Positions 9,038-21,285 of a stretch of 64,000 nucleotides of DNA are shown here, piece after piece (position 1 is the stretch's first letter; the number at the start of each line of letters is the position of its first letter). The stretch is from Cutaneotrichosporon cavernicola (lineage: Eukaryota > Basidiomycota > Tremellomycetes > Trichosporonales > Trichosporonaceae). Location of the stretch: contig NC_083396.1 in NCBI RefSeq assembly GCF_030864355.1, positions 992,001 through 1,056,000 of the forward strand, read 5' to 3'. Under the pieces are notes generated by a model. That model ran no database searches and was not told the origin of the DNA. It was given only the letters and a program-made list of their open reading frames with translations. A program made the position numbers and the translations under genes.

Positions 9038-12000
9038 CTAAAAAAGCATGACCGAGGGGTCGTTCCACCCTAGCGCCCCATCCTCCCTCATCAGCTGCAA
9101 AATCGTCCCCTGTTGCAGCCGGTAGTGTCCCACAGTCTCGACCCCTTCGCGCGCTAGGGGAAGCCGCTCAGACGTATCGAGCGGGATAGACGACTTCTGG
9201 TACTGCTCCTTCTTGGTCGCAGGCTTCTCCCCATACGCCGACTTCTTCCCCCTCTCCAGTTTAAGACACTTGCTGTCGGAGTTAGCGATCTCAAGCCAGG
9301 CAACTCACTCCTCTGTCAGGCCGTACACCTCAAGGAGGAGGTTCTTGGCGATCAACGCAATGCCGACGACAAGACTGGCGTTGGCAAGCCGCAAGGCAGG
9401 GAACTGCTGTTTCTGGCATCAGTTTGACAACTTGTTTCAAGCTTACCTCTGAAACGATCGCGACCTTGTCCTCAATGGACTCGTTATCGGCCCCTGCGAC
9501 TTGCGCAAGCTCGATGTGGTTGGCAGTCGACGCGCCGTCGCGCACAACATGGCTGAGCGCCTGGATGACAAGCATGGGCTCCTCCTGAAGCTGGTAGTCG
9601 AACAGACAGAGGTTCTCTGCAACGTAGAGAACAAACTGGGGGTCGATCTGGTCGAGTTAGCAGACCTCGCCAAGGAAAACTCACTGTATCGCTGGTCTCC
9701 ACATCGAAGTCGAACGCCTTGGTGAGGGCACGTAAGAACTCGAGCCGCCACGACCGCTTCTCAACTAGAAGGCCATACCATCCCCCCAGCGCAGCGCGAC
9801 CACGCCTCCCGCCGAATACCTCCGACGACACGCCATGGAGGTAGTTGTACGAGGCTCGGACAAAGTCCAGGTGTTGCACGTTCAGGAGCGTCGAGTGCTT
9901 CTGATGAAGAGTCGAGTGCAGCGCCAACGCAGTGTCGGCCAAGCGCCTGTCCTCGCTAGCCTCGAGGGGAATCAGGACGGGCATAAGCTGCACGTTAGCG
10001 AACCAGAGATGACAACTCACCATGACAGGGTGGTACAGGCCCTGGTTCACGGTGAAACCGAGAACGTTGATCGCTTCCCGTTGGAGGCTTGTTGTGTGTG
10101 ACATGGCGGCGTCCTTCACGAAGCCAATGGTTCTCTGAACCAGAGAGGTTGATACGACAGAGTCGTGGATCTCGTTGTTGGCGCCAATGAGGTCCTTAAT
10201 GCCCTTTGCTGTAGGGTCTGGAGTCAGCCGTATCTCAATTGTGTTTAGCCCACCCTTGACGATGCGTCGTTTCGACTCCGATACCAGGAAGTCGTGGATG
10301 AGCTCTAGCAACCGAGACTTGGTGTCGGTGCTTCCAGACTCGAACATCTTGGCCATCCATTTACCTGCTTTGGAGTTGAGTATGAGCTGCGGATGTGATC
10401 GGAAGAGAGCGTTCAGACACAGAATAGGAATCTGCTGGCTGGTGACCTTTGATGAGAATTCGATGTAGAGGTCGAAGAAGTGCTCGGCCAGCGGGCGGGG
10501 TCTCTTCATCAACGACTTGACGGCTCTCGCAATCTGATCGTCGTCCCAAGCAATGGCGTCGAAGTCGAGGTTCTCAACGATCAACGCTGTGATGTAGTAC
10601 ATCGTGTTGATTTGACGCATGACCTGGGCGTTTTTTTCGTCAAGCTTGTGTGCTTTGATTTTATCTGATGTCAGTCAGTCGCCTCCCATCAACCGCGTAC
10701 CGTGACAACCTCTCAGAAGCGACCAGACGCCGAAATAACCTTTGGTCAAGTGCTTAACGACCACACAGTAGCAAGCTACCGACCAACGGAGGGTGGGAGG
10801 TGCTCCAGCGGGCCTTTGAACCATCTTGCGAACTGTGTCGGAGAGTTCGTTGGCAAACGCTGACGCCGACCTTGGAAGGAAAGGAATGGACCGGACAAAG
10901 ATCTGCTGGATCTGGTCATTGGCGTTCTGCTCATCCGTCTGGAGGTTAGCAAACCCTCACTTGCACATACGTTGCTGGGCGGACGAAGGTACGACAGCAA
11001 CACCGAGGCCTTGTTGGTGTCAATCAGCGCCGGGTCATCCTGGCTTAGGAGGAAGATGGCGCGGATATGGCTACCGCCGTCCTGGATGTCAGCCAGAGAA
11101 AGAGCACATGACGGACAAACTCGCTGTCCTCGGTTGCGTCCACCATTCGGTTGATCAGTGCGTCGATCGTCTCGCCAAAGTAATGGCTGTTACCGCTTTT
11201 CTTGCAAGCAGTGTGCACCTGGAGAGCATGAGCAAGATGGTTTGGAAGTGTCGACTCACCCCTTGAATCGCTGCCTCGAGAGACGGCGTCGTCCCATCGT
11301 ACCTGTGGAGCACTTCGACTAAGAGAGCGGCGGCTTCGGCCGCAACAAAACCAGACGGCGGATAAAGTATGTCTGTGAGCGACTTGACGCCGAGATCCTG
11401 CTGGTCAACCATGCTTCACCAGCTAGACTCACTTTGATTCCATCGTCTTCGTCCTGGGTTGCTACCACGAGCTTGCAGCAGATGTCTATGCCAAGTTGCC
11501 TGTTGTCGGTAGTTGAGAACATGTCGCGCAGCATTTTTACCACACGCTTGCGCACGGCCAGACCCGTGTCGGTGACGCGGGCAGCGAGGAGGGGGAAGTA
11601 CTGGACAGCCAACTCTGAGCGTTGAACGACATACTTGCCAATGAGGTCGACAGCAGCGTCGCGCACAGAGGGTGACGAGTCGTTTAACCTGTCCTCAATT
11701 GCCATCCTCACGTTGGCGTCTGCGAGAGTCTCGGGGTCCGCGATCACCACCTGAGTGAGACCACGCAGGGCCTTGGAGCGCTGGGTGACGACGCTGGAGT
11801 CCATGTACCTGGTGAGGGCGAAGAGCAGCATCTTGAAAGCCTCCTGTAAGGAATTGGAGCGAGAAATCGCAAGTGACGCCTCAATGGCATCCTCCAGCTG
11901 GTTTGACCCGCTGATGGTTAGCTACCGTTCACGTCTCAGAGCTTACGGGTTAAAGACGTTCCCAGACTCCCCACTCCACACCTCGTGGGCTGCGAGGCGA

Positions 12001-15000
12001 AGCGACTGAGTGATGGCCTTGATCTTCTCTCCAGTGGCAGCTTCGTCCGGCTCGGCAGCGAAGCGCTCGAGGAGGGAGTTCGCGCGCTGCAATGCTTTTG
12101 AAATGTCATTGGCCCACAGAACTCGAGACATTTCACCGGCAGACTGACGTTAGCCAGGGTCCACAGAATCAGCCCTACGACTAGCATGCCGTCCTCGCGC
12201 GAAGCGGCTGTGAGATACGACTGAACAGTCTGGTGAGCCGCGAGGAGCTCAGCGAGGCCATCGCTATTCGCATCCTGCAGAACTTCCTTGAAGCTCGGGA
12301 TGACAGCCTTGCGGTTCATCTCCATCTCGAGAGACCGGATCTTCGCAGCGATGTCGCCCAGGTAGTCGAGCGAAAGGGCCCGGGCGGCATTGGCCTCAAC
12401 TGCGCCCTTGGTCTTGCCAGGCTCATCAAGCTGGCTTTAGCTGAGACATCGTGACCGACCCACCAATGTCTTCAGAAGCACACTCAAGAACAACGCAGCT
12501 GCTGGCCACTCCGGGCGGTAGATGACCGTGAGGAGATCGGAGACAAGTGAAGTGAGGATGCTTGCAAAGTCAGTCTCCTGCGCGCCACGACTGGTCTTGG
12601 TGGCGATTGACTTGCGGATCAAGACGTCCACCAGGAACTTCATGTAACCTGCCGCCTTTTCCACAGTTCCAAGACACATCCTGGACTCCTGTACGTCAGC
12701 TACCTCCTTGGCTCCTTTAGCCAACTCACCTCCTCAGCGACCGCCTGAGGGTTCTGCGGCTCGCCAGTCTCTAAGTCGATGTTACGAGAGCGTAGTTTGC
12801 GGATCGCCGGTCCGACACCATGAGAGAAGGCTTGGACCAACTGTAGGAACAGGGCACTGAGCGTGTTGATAGAACCCCCGTCGGCTAGCTGGTAGCGTGT
12901 GTTCGTTGAGCCCGACTCTATGCTCTTGCCCAAGTGCATAAGAATCTCCTCAAGGATCCACTGGCGCTGGTTCTCGTACTTCGCAAAGACGACGCGCAGG
13001 CAGCCAAGCGCGTCAGTGCGCAGAGTCTTCATGACCGCCCACGTTGCTGTGCCAGTCGTCTTGGCCTTGCCGCGGCGAGCTGTAGTCGGCTCATGAACGA
13101 AGACCGGCCCAATGGCGAGGTACACTGCGTTGATGATGAGCTGATCACCAAAGGTCATGTTGGGCTTGTTGATGAGTCCAGTGATGTGGGGGACCGCCGC
13201 GCATGTGAAGTGGGCGATTGAGGAGACAGACGGGTTGTTGAAGGACGAGATGTGCTTCTTGGACTTGCCCTTGGCGGCTGCAGCAGCCTCGTCGGTGACG
13301 AGCCACGCGAGGAAGTTGGAACAGATCCCTGGCGTGTCAGCTTGCGCGCGTCTCTCTAGACGTACTCTCGCCGGCAAGGCCTTCAATGACAGGGAACAGC
13401 ACGGTCGTCATTTGGCTGCGAACTGCGGTGACAGATTGCGTCAGCAGGTCTTCCGAGTAGAGCTGCTTGGGAAGCCCGGGGGTGCGAAGTACAACGAGGC
13501 AGCACAGGGCTGCAGCCGCGGCGTTCGATATTGTTGACAGGATCCTCTCGCCACTGTTCTTCTCGTCCTCGGAGACCTCGAGCTCTGGGGAGGGCTCGGG
13601 CCCATTGCTGGTGGTCTTCCTCCCCTTCCTGCCCTTGCCGCCCTTAACAGGAGAGGTGTTCTCAATAACAGTCCGCCGACCGTTATCAGGAAAAGGGTCG
13701 AGATCTTGGCCATCCTGCATCGAGCGCTCTAAGACACGGAGCAAGCGCATGAGGAGGTCGACGTCGTAAGGCAGCTCCTCGGCCTTGGATTGTCGCGAGC
13801 GCTTGGGCTTGTGGAGGCGCATAAAGTTCCGGACCAGTTTGTCGACACACTCTTGCGACAAAAGCGGGTGTTCGCCGTTAGAGCTCAAGCCATGGAAGTA
13901 ACGTGAGTGATTGACCTCCTCCAGCGATGGCGTAGCACTGAAGCCATCCGACTCCTCGAAAATGTCCTCGAGAAGGTTCTGCACCTTCTGAAACAGAGCT
14001 GAAGGGTCAGCTGCGTCACCCGCACAAACTTACAGCGTTGATCCTTGTCACCAGTACGCGCGACCGGTCTCAGGGTCGAATGGTCGTATCCACCTGAGTT
14101 CTCCTGGCCCATCTGCCAGTCTCCATTGATGTCTGCCTTGGACTGGCCCCAGTCTATGTCATCCTCCTCAGAGTCGTCGTCCTTGACCGCCGGCGTCGAA
14201 TGCGGAGCGATGCTCGACGGAGTCATGGATTTGTACATAGCCTTCTGTGCGTCCGTAAGCTTGGGGGGATTGATCTCAAACGATGGCTGCTGGCTGGGTG
14301 AGGGGTTCGCAGTCGTGCGAGGCTTCTTCGAGGGTGAAGGTCCTTCGGAACGGAAACCCAGCGGGTCTGGGGACGACTGCGGCGGCCGGCGCGAGGGTGT
14401 CGGCGCGGCCATCGGGATCTGTGAGGGTGCAGTAGGTGTTGGTGTAGACAGCCGAAGCTGGTGATCAAGCATTTGCTCGAAGTAGTCACCAGCGGACGGT
14501 GCTGGAGAAGGTGCAGAGGAGGAGGGAGCAACCGAGGAAGGCGTTGAAGAATCGGCCACGGTTCGCGCGGATCGTGGTGTTTGAGGGAGGAAGGCGTACG
14601 GAAGTGGCCGAGGAGGAGACGTTAGCTGGGCCTGGGAGGAGCTGTCGTTCATTCTCGAGGTCGAAGTGTATGGCCTGGCGGTTAGACAACAGCAACAGAC
14701 AACAGTCCAAGGGAAAGAGTGGCTCACAGGTTGCCGTAGCTGCTGCCACCTTGGAGGGCAGCGAGGATGTGGGCCTCGGCGGCCTGGCGCATCTGCCAAT
14801 CCTGAACAGTTTGCGGTTGTTCGAGCGCCTGAAAGGCTTGAGCGTGCTGGGGATAAACGTCGGCCACTGATGTTGGAGGGGTATAGCTGACGGTGTGAGG
14901 GGCAAAGTGCTCAGTAACTGAGGATTAGGGTTTGAGTATAGTATAGGGAAGGTGGATGAGAGGAGATGACTAACCTCGTGCTGTTGGGGTGTAGTGAGCG

Positions 15001-15161
15001 AATGGGATCATGCCCAGCAAGGAAGCGGGATTGTCATATTGAGGTAGCGGATGATGACTATGAGGTTGTTGACCGTTGACTTTGCTGGACTTGCTCGTGC
15101 CAGGGAAGGAAGCAAACCCAGTAGACCCTCTGTTGTGAGGATGATGTGGTGGTTGTGACAT
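9038..15161 (-). CDS. SCC2: SCC2 / Mis4 / NIPBL cohesin loader
   Basis: Start ATG at 15161-15159 (MSQPPHHPHNRGS), stop TAG at 9040-9038. About 1,700 aa over many exons. A long Pro/Ser-rich N-terminus (Scc4-binding region in the family) leads into HEAT repeats. The diagnostic stretch is LRGLTQVVIADPETLADANV then RLNDSSPSVRDAAVDLIGKYV, the most conserved HEAT segment of Scc2/Nipped-B. A further conserved block runs from KRRIVKGGLNTIE through QREAINVLGFTVNQGLYHP. An SD-type acidic patch (DDDSEEDDIDWGQ) lies near residue 250. The C-terminus ends GALGWNDPSVMLF. Scc2 with Scc4 loads cohesin on chromatin. I could follow the frame through all main exons and saw no break; exact borders of the shorter exons are not all resolved. 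Confidence 0.88.
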
Positions 15162-15463
15162 TGCAAACGAAGTTTATTATCAGAGCATGAGGAAGGTTAA
15201 GAGGTGAGGAGAGTACCGTTTGAGGGTTGAGATGTTGAAAGAGGAAGGAGGAAGGAGTGATGCGGAAGAGGTGCAAACTGAAGTGGAGGTCTCAAGGTGA
15301 TGTTGGCTGAGTGGATCGCCACCGCGCGGCGGGGCACCATTCCATACCACGCGTCCCTGGAACCTCTCCACTTCCAATACTGCCAATACTGAAACGCGTC
15401 GTCTCCTCGTCCACGCATGCATTTTTGACATGGAATACTAAATGCATCACCGTAGTCTACACT
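15162..15463. other. intergenic between SCC2 start and GCD6 stop
   Basis: This 302-bp stretch contains the SCC2 promoter and the GCD6 3' end. Nothing else is visible. Confidence 0.4.
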
Positions 15464-17790
15464 CTACTCGCTGTCCTCGTCCTCATCATCATCCTCATCA
15501 TCATCATCGTCGCTCTCCATGTCCTCGAGAATGTCGACGTACTGCTTGCCCTTGGCAAACGCCTCCGCGTACGCGGTCTTCTCATCGACCTGAGCGCCCT
15601 CGCCACGCGCCGCTGGGAGCGAACGCCACTCGATGAGCGCGTCCTCATCGACAACGTCGCTGTCGTACAGCGCACGCAGGAACAGGCCAAAGTACGGGAT
15701 ATAATCGGGGTTGCGAACACAGAAGGTCTGGATGTCGAGCGCAATGTCCGACCCGTCGCGCGAGAGGTTGACGGCCATGCCACCCCAGCGGGCCCAGATC
15801 TTGGTCGCATCAGCGAGAATCTGGGCCAAGCCACCCTCGAGCGACATCTGGCTCATGAAAAAGGTAACGACCTGCTCGCGCGCTGGGTCGATACCCGAGT
15901 CGAAGCCCATGACGAGGGTCTTAAGCTCGAGGGAGGCGTTCTGGACCGTGTGGCCTTCGGTGTACGCGCGTTGCAGGGAGATCTTACACTCTTCCTTGAA
16001 CTCCTTCAGATCCCCGGCCCCAAGGTTGAGATCTCCCAGGCCGAGGTCGAGCTCGTCCATGTCCTCCTCCTCTTCGCTCGAAGCGATGGAGAGTGTGGAG
16101 ACAGACACGTCGGAGACGGAGAGGTTGGAGAGACGGCGGCCGAGTTGCAACAGTCGCTTGTTGCTGGCATGCTCAAACGGGTCCTCGGCTTCGTCGTCAG
16201 AGTCCTCAGAGGACTCCTCCTCCTCCGCGGGCCAGAAGAAGCCCGTCGACTCGGAGCCTAGTATGTCGAGGTTCAACTGCTTCAACCCCTCGACACGTTC
16301 TGGGTCTTCCTCATCCTCGGAGTCCCAACCTTCGGGCCGGTGTGGCTCCCTCCCGACTCTCGCAAACATGGGAATCTTGACCCCCTTCCCGATAGTCACG
16401 CCGTCGCCAATGAGAGCACCCTTCCCGATATGTGCTCCGCTGTGAATGACAACGTTGTTGCCAATCATGCACTCGTCGAGGAAGCAGTCGTCGCCAATGG
16501 TGACGTCGTTGAAGATGTAGGAAGAGAGAATGGTGGTGTGAGCGCCGACGCGGCACTGCATTCCAAGCGAGGACTGCACAATGCGCGTGTTGTTGTTGAG
16601 CACGCTCTTCGCACCGATGAGCAGCGGCCCTTGCAAAGTCGTCGTCCGGGACAGGATGACGTTGTCGTGAGCAATGTACACGTTTCCGCGGCGGAGTTCG
16701 AATGACTGCGTGCCGTGCACACCAATGTCTGGCACGAGAGGGAAGACCCATCGCCTGAGGAGGTCTTGTGTGATCTCACCGTATGTGCGCGTATCCCTCA
16801 CGCGCTCAACGTAACGGCCCGACGTGGCCCGACGCTCCTTGGGGTCCTCGAGCGTCTCGTCACCGACAACGTGAACGTTGATGTTCTTCCCGAGCAGCTC
16901 GGACGTGAGCACACCGTTGACAAAGTGCCGCCGCAGATCGTGGTAGTCAAAGTTCTCGGTGCAGAGGGCAGGGACGTCGGCCTCGCAAATGTCGATGCCA
17001 AGGTCGCGGTACCCTCCCTGCGAAGACGCCGGGTTGGTACCAGACCAAATCTCGTACTCATCAATTGTAGGTGGCCAGGGGTCGAGGAAGAGCTGGGAAG
17101 GGAACTCGACGTGCTTCTGGGCTGGCGAGATAGGGTTGAGCGAGTAGTGGAGGAGGCGGGAGGAAGGGGGATGAACCATCATGATGGGCGCTTCGGGGTG
17201 CTGGCGGCCGCCGCGCCCGATACCCATGGTCATGATGAGGTTCTTGTCCGTCTCGCGGCGCTTGCGGTGCGCGTCGACCATCTGCGAGATGTCGTAGTTG
17301 GAGACGATTGGTGTGTGGACAAGCACGAATGGGTTCTCGGGGTTGAGCAACCCCATGTCGTCGAGCTCGCGAAGCGCGTCACCGCCCGAGCGCGCCGTCT
17401 GGGACGCCAAGCATTGAATGTCAAGCAGCCGGTTGAATGGTGAGTTGCTGCTATCAGCCCCTTGCGTAATGTCTCGACGCACGCAACAAACTCGCGGATC
17501 TTGTCCGCATGCACGCCACAGAAGATGAACACCTGCTTAACCTTGGATAGGCTAAGGCTCTCGAGGGTGTAGGTAAGAAGGGGAATCCCGCAGAGGGGAA
17601 GGAGGATACGGGGCTGGTCGAGACAAAGCACCTCGAAGCGGCGGTTGTACGAGTCGGCCAGGACTACGGCCTGAAGGACCGGCTCGTCGCCATTCTCCGC
17701 GCGCTGATGTCAGAACTGCGTAACGAGCTAGAGGACCTCAGCAAGACACACCTTGGGTTCCGGCTTTGATGCCTGCTTTTTTGGTGGCAT
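15464..17790 (-). CDS. GCD6: eIF2B epsilon subunit (GCD6), catalytic guanine-nucleotide exchange subunit
   Basis: Exons 17752-17790, 17483-17703 and 15464-17447 give 747 aa, starting MPPKKQASKPEPK. The N-terminal nucleotidyltransferase-like domain starts at VLQAVVLADSYNRRFEVLCLDQ and runs through LLTYTLESL. Left-handed beta-helix hexapeptide repeats follow (GAKSVLNNNTRI, GMQCRVGAHTTI, NDVTIGDDCFL, IGKGALIGDGVTIGKGVKI). The helical W2/eIF5C domain lies towards the end, with a very acidic tail (EDMESDDDDDEDDDEDEDSE); in the family this region contacts eIF2 beta. Role: recycles eIF2-GDP to eIF2-GTP in the cytoplasm, the target of the integrated stress response. The frame closes over both introns (48 and 35 nt). 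Confidence 0.93.
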
Positions 17791-18065
17791 GTGTGGGGTG
17801 CTGGAGGACGATGTTATGTTAGTGTTGACCAGCGTCAGATCTCGGCCAGTGTAGCCTGGCTTTCGTTCGACTTTGTGGACTCGAATCCTCTGACTCATGA
17901 TCCCCGACCACGTGGCTGAACTCTCTGCCACAGTCACATAACACCGAAGTCTCCGTGCCACCCGGGGTGATCGCTGCATTGAGGGTTAGCCCATTCGTCC
18001 CCGACCACCACGACCTCGGCGCCGTTCCGTGCATTCACCTCGACACCCCGCTCGCCGAATCCACC
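17791..18065. promoter_or_regulatory. divergent promoter GCD6 / NDUFA1
   Basis: 275 bp between outward-facing start codons. A CACGTG E-box lies at about 17909-17914 (CGACCACGTGGC). It may serve either gene; the factor is not known here. Confidence 0.45.
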
Positions 18066-18551
18066 ATGCCCGTTCCCTGGGAGGTACGTCTACTAATAAC
18101 CGCCCCACCGAGCTGACTTCAGGCCATTCTGCCCTTCGGTGAGTTGCGCACGCCGGCGCCCAAGTTCAGAGTTGGATCAACACTCGAGTCGCATCGACCT
18201 GCCGCGCCGCGCCTCGCCGCGGCGCATCGGCGCCAGAACCTCACTAACCCCAGGTCTTGTGACCGTCATGTTCGGTGCCACTGGCACCATCTTCAACATC
18301 ATCCAGCGCGGCCGCAACGACTGGAAGGTGAGGTCCAAATGTCATTCACAGCTCACACCAGCCTCCCCGCTACGGCATTGACCGTTGGGACAACATCATG
18401 ATGGAGCGCGACCGCCGGTTGACAGGGTCCCTGCGCGGACAGCGTGTGAGTAGAACCATGGGGGTAATGGGGAGTGGGCTGACAGCAGACGGACCCAATC
18501 GCACCACCCGAGTTCGCAACCAACTCGGTGTGGTCGACGGAGAGAATTTAA
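18066..18551 (+). CDS. mitochondrial complex I small subunit NDUFA1 (MWFE type)
   Basis: Five exons, 18066-18083, 18123-18138, 18254-18327, 18362-18445 and 18489-18551, encode 84 aa. The second coding exon has only 16 nt. The protein starts MPVPWEAILPFG and has one transmembrane helix (VTVMFGATGTIFNII). It then carries YGIDRWDNIMMERDRRLTGSLRGQ, matching the HW-x-LMERDRRISG signature of NDUFA1. In the family it is an accessory membrane-arm subunit in the inner mitochondrial membrane. The gene is easy to miss because no exon is longer than 84 nt. Presence of this subunit fits a fungus with respiratory complex I. Confidence 0.85.
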
Positions 18552-19667
18552 GTCGCGTAGCAGTCGACATGCATAGGATTCGGCAGCCGCGCGAGGCGAG
18601 GGTGGGGGAAACGGTGTTAGGAGCGAGGAGAAGAGAGGCGTTGGCGAGTGGGGAGAGGAGATTTGGAGGTCCCAAGAGGTTGGAGAGTGGGACGGGTTGA
18701 GCGTGGGGGAAGGTTAGGAGGGACAGAGTGCTCAACCAACATCTGGAGCGCTGGGTAGCGGATCCCTGGGTGCAGCGCGTGCTCTGACGCTGACACGGTG
18801 TCGTGGAAGGAGTGGGGGAGGGAGTGGAAGAAGGAGGATGAGTATCAGCCGGGGCAGCTAGGACCCCTACACCTCACGGCTGTTCACTCCTGCTCCCCAC
18901 TGTTGAGGGCGATGGTTACAGTGGAGTGGGAGTGTAGGAGAACCTATCCCTACTCTGGTGTTGTTGATGGAGTGAGACAGTTGGTAAGCAGCCCATTGGA
19001 GACTTGTGGTGGCAGCCAGGCAGCCAGGAAGCTACCACAACTCCCAGCAACTCCCAGCTCGTATAGCGTTCAAACAGCCCAAATCACGTCACTCGCAGAT
19101 CGCAGACAGCCTGGCTTCACCACCATCTATAATTTAAGGCGGAGGACACCGGATTGTCTGATTGCACGGGCCTCATGACCCGCTCGTCAACCGTCAACCG
19201 GCACCGCATCTCATCTTATCACCTTGATTGTCATTCCGTTCTACCGCGTCAGTCTCAATCGCTGTGCCAGTCGCGCAGCGTCAGATACAGCTTTAGAGGG
19301 GGCCGTCACACCAAACGTCGAGGCATGAATTCGGCCTCAATGCGGCGTGGCTGTAGAACGTGATACAGAATCACGCGGTGCCTCCGACGTCAGCTAGTAT
19401 CTCCATTCCGCCGCTAGAACGCCATTTATGCCAACTGGGATCATGCCAAGATGGCTAGTTTGCTGTAGTTGGTATTCGAGGCATGTGTTCATGTTGTGGC
19501 GTGGCAGTTATGGCAAGCAAGAACGACGTCACTGACCTCCACTCCGTGGTCTGTGTCAACACTGACCTCGCCCATCCTCTCGAGATCTCGTCCCCTTGCT
19601 GTATCCTCAACACCACTACCATACCGTAAAAAGTGAGCACAACGCCTCAATTTATCTAACCCTAGAC
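18552..19667. other. intergenic NDUFA1 / DUF1749 hydrolase
   Basis: 1.1 kb without a supported gene. The first half after 18552 is G-rich on the plus strand with direct AG/GG repeats (18596-18720). The second half is the promoter side of the hydrolase gene. No RNA gene or mobile element was recognised. Confidence 0.4.
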
Positions 19668-21036
19668 ATGCTCGTGACGACACAGCCGCCCCTCGCTGGC
19701 CACCTGGGCCACTTCTCAACTCACGAGGGCAAGACCTACCCCTACTTCGTGTCCGGCCCTCATTCGGACAAAGCGGTCATCTTCATCGGGGGGTTGTATA
19801 ATGGCTTGGGAGATGTGCCATATACCCATGCGCTTGCTGATGCGTTGGCTAAGGCTGGATGGAAGCTGTAAGTCTGTTTTTTCCTCCCTTCCTAACCCCG
19901 GCCCGTTGCGACCTCCTCACCCTGCGCTCACGCGCTAACAATAGCGTCCAGTTCCACTGGACCTCCGCCTACGAAGGCTTCGGCACCTCGTCGCTGACCC
20001 GTGATGCCTCTGAACTGCACGCCCTCGCCTCGCACTTGAGGGATCACCACACCTCCACAATCGTAGTTATGGGCCACTCCACGGGGAGCCAGGACGTGAT
20101 CCACCTCCTAACCACCCTGGGCGGGGTTGAGGGAGGCATCATGCAGGCCCCCGTTAGTGATCGGGAGCACTTTTCTGTTGATCCAACTACAAAGGCTTGG
20201 ACCGACATGCTTCCTATCGCCACGAAGATGGTTGACGAGGGAAAGGGGAAAGAGATCATTCCGGGCTTCGACAAGGTTGGGGGAATGAATATGAGCGCGT
20301 ATAGGCTGTGGAGCCTTATGTCGTCTAGGTGAGTTTGGGGGAAGGGAGGGGTGGTGGGGGGGGGCCTGCCGAGGACTTCTTGAGCGCGGAGCAGCGGAGC
20401 GCGCTGTACAGAGTCGCATGGCGGTGCGCTTGCGTCATGAGCGCGTCGTGCTGGGCCTCGTCACGTCCGGGTTCCGGCTTTGCCGTCTACCGTCTTCCGG
20501 AACTGGGCGCGCTTGACCACCCCGTTTCACTATGCACTGCACGCACACCTGTGCAAGTCACGCTGGCCCGCGACCATGTCGGAAAGCGTCACGGTCCCGA
20601 GACATGTGCGTTTCACCATCTCGGTCGCCTGAATTCTCAATCCCGGCGTGAGCGTGACAGTGATAGTGACAGTCCCTCGCCAACCCTGCATCTTCCATCA
20701 AGCCCTGTAGCCCTGTATCTGTAAACATTTGCTGACAGCAGTGGCGACGACGACTACTTTTCCTCCGACTTGCCAGACACTGCAGACGGGGTGCACAAGC
20801 ATCCCCTAGATGGGAGCTTTGGGGCGCTCAATGTGCCCGCCCTTGCTCTGTTCTCGGAGAAGGACGAGTATGGGCACGTTCCCGATGTCGAGGCGCATCT
20901 CGCGCGGTGGCGTGAGGCTGCAAAGGGCAGGCTCGAGACGCGTATCGTTCGGGGCGCGAATCATGCTGTTGAGGATGCGGCGCACTGGCCTGACCTTTGT
21001 GCAGCTACGGTCGGTTGGCTCCAGAAGCACTTCTAA
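19668..21036 (+). CDS. DUF1749 / UPF0613 alpha/beta-hydrolase
   Basis: Exons 19668-19867, 19945-20328 and 20742-21036 give 292 aa. The start MLVTTQPPLAG was preferred over an in-frame ATG 24 codons upstream, because homology begins around HFSTHEGK. The fold elements are visible: IFIGGLYNGLGDVPY (oxyanion region), VVMGHSTGSQDV (nucleophile elbow GHSTG), GDDDYFSSDLPD (a family signature), FSEKDEYGH (acid) and GANHAVED (histidine). The family includes the siderophore hydrolase SidJ of moulds and yeast/fission-yeast proteins of unknown role, so siderophore or ester hydrolysis is only a hypothesis. The second intron is 413 nt, far longer than is usual in this window. Confidence 0.82.
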
Positions 21037-21285
21037 GTGAAGGTTGAGCAGCTTAGAGGAACGATTTTTAAAGGATAGAGAAAATGCGGGACCTTGTGCA
21101 GAAAAAGAAAAGCACTGGGCGTGTCAACGAGACATGCATATGCAGATGATGAATGTGGCAACATATTACGATACGGGGGTAGAGTACAAATAATGCTGGG
21201 TGTGGAGAGAGTGTTGCGTTGTCGTGCAAGGTGGCAAAAGATGTATTTGGCGTGGCAAGCACAGATTGTCAGACGTCTGATTAGA

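Noticed and set aside
15311..16261. 316-codon plus-strand ORF opposite GCD6
   Set aside because: Antisense shadow of the GCD6 C-terminus; GC-rich codon bias commonly keeps such frames open here.
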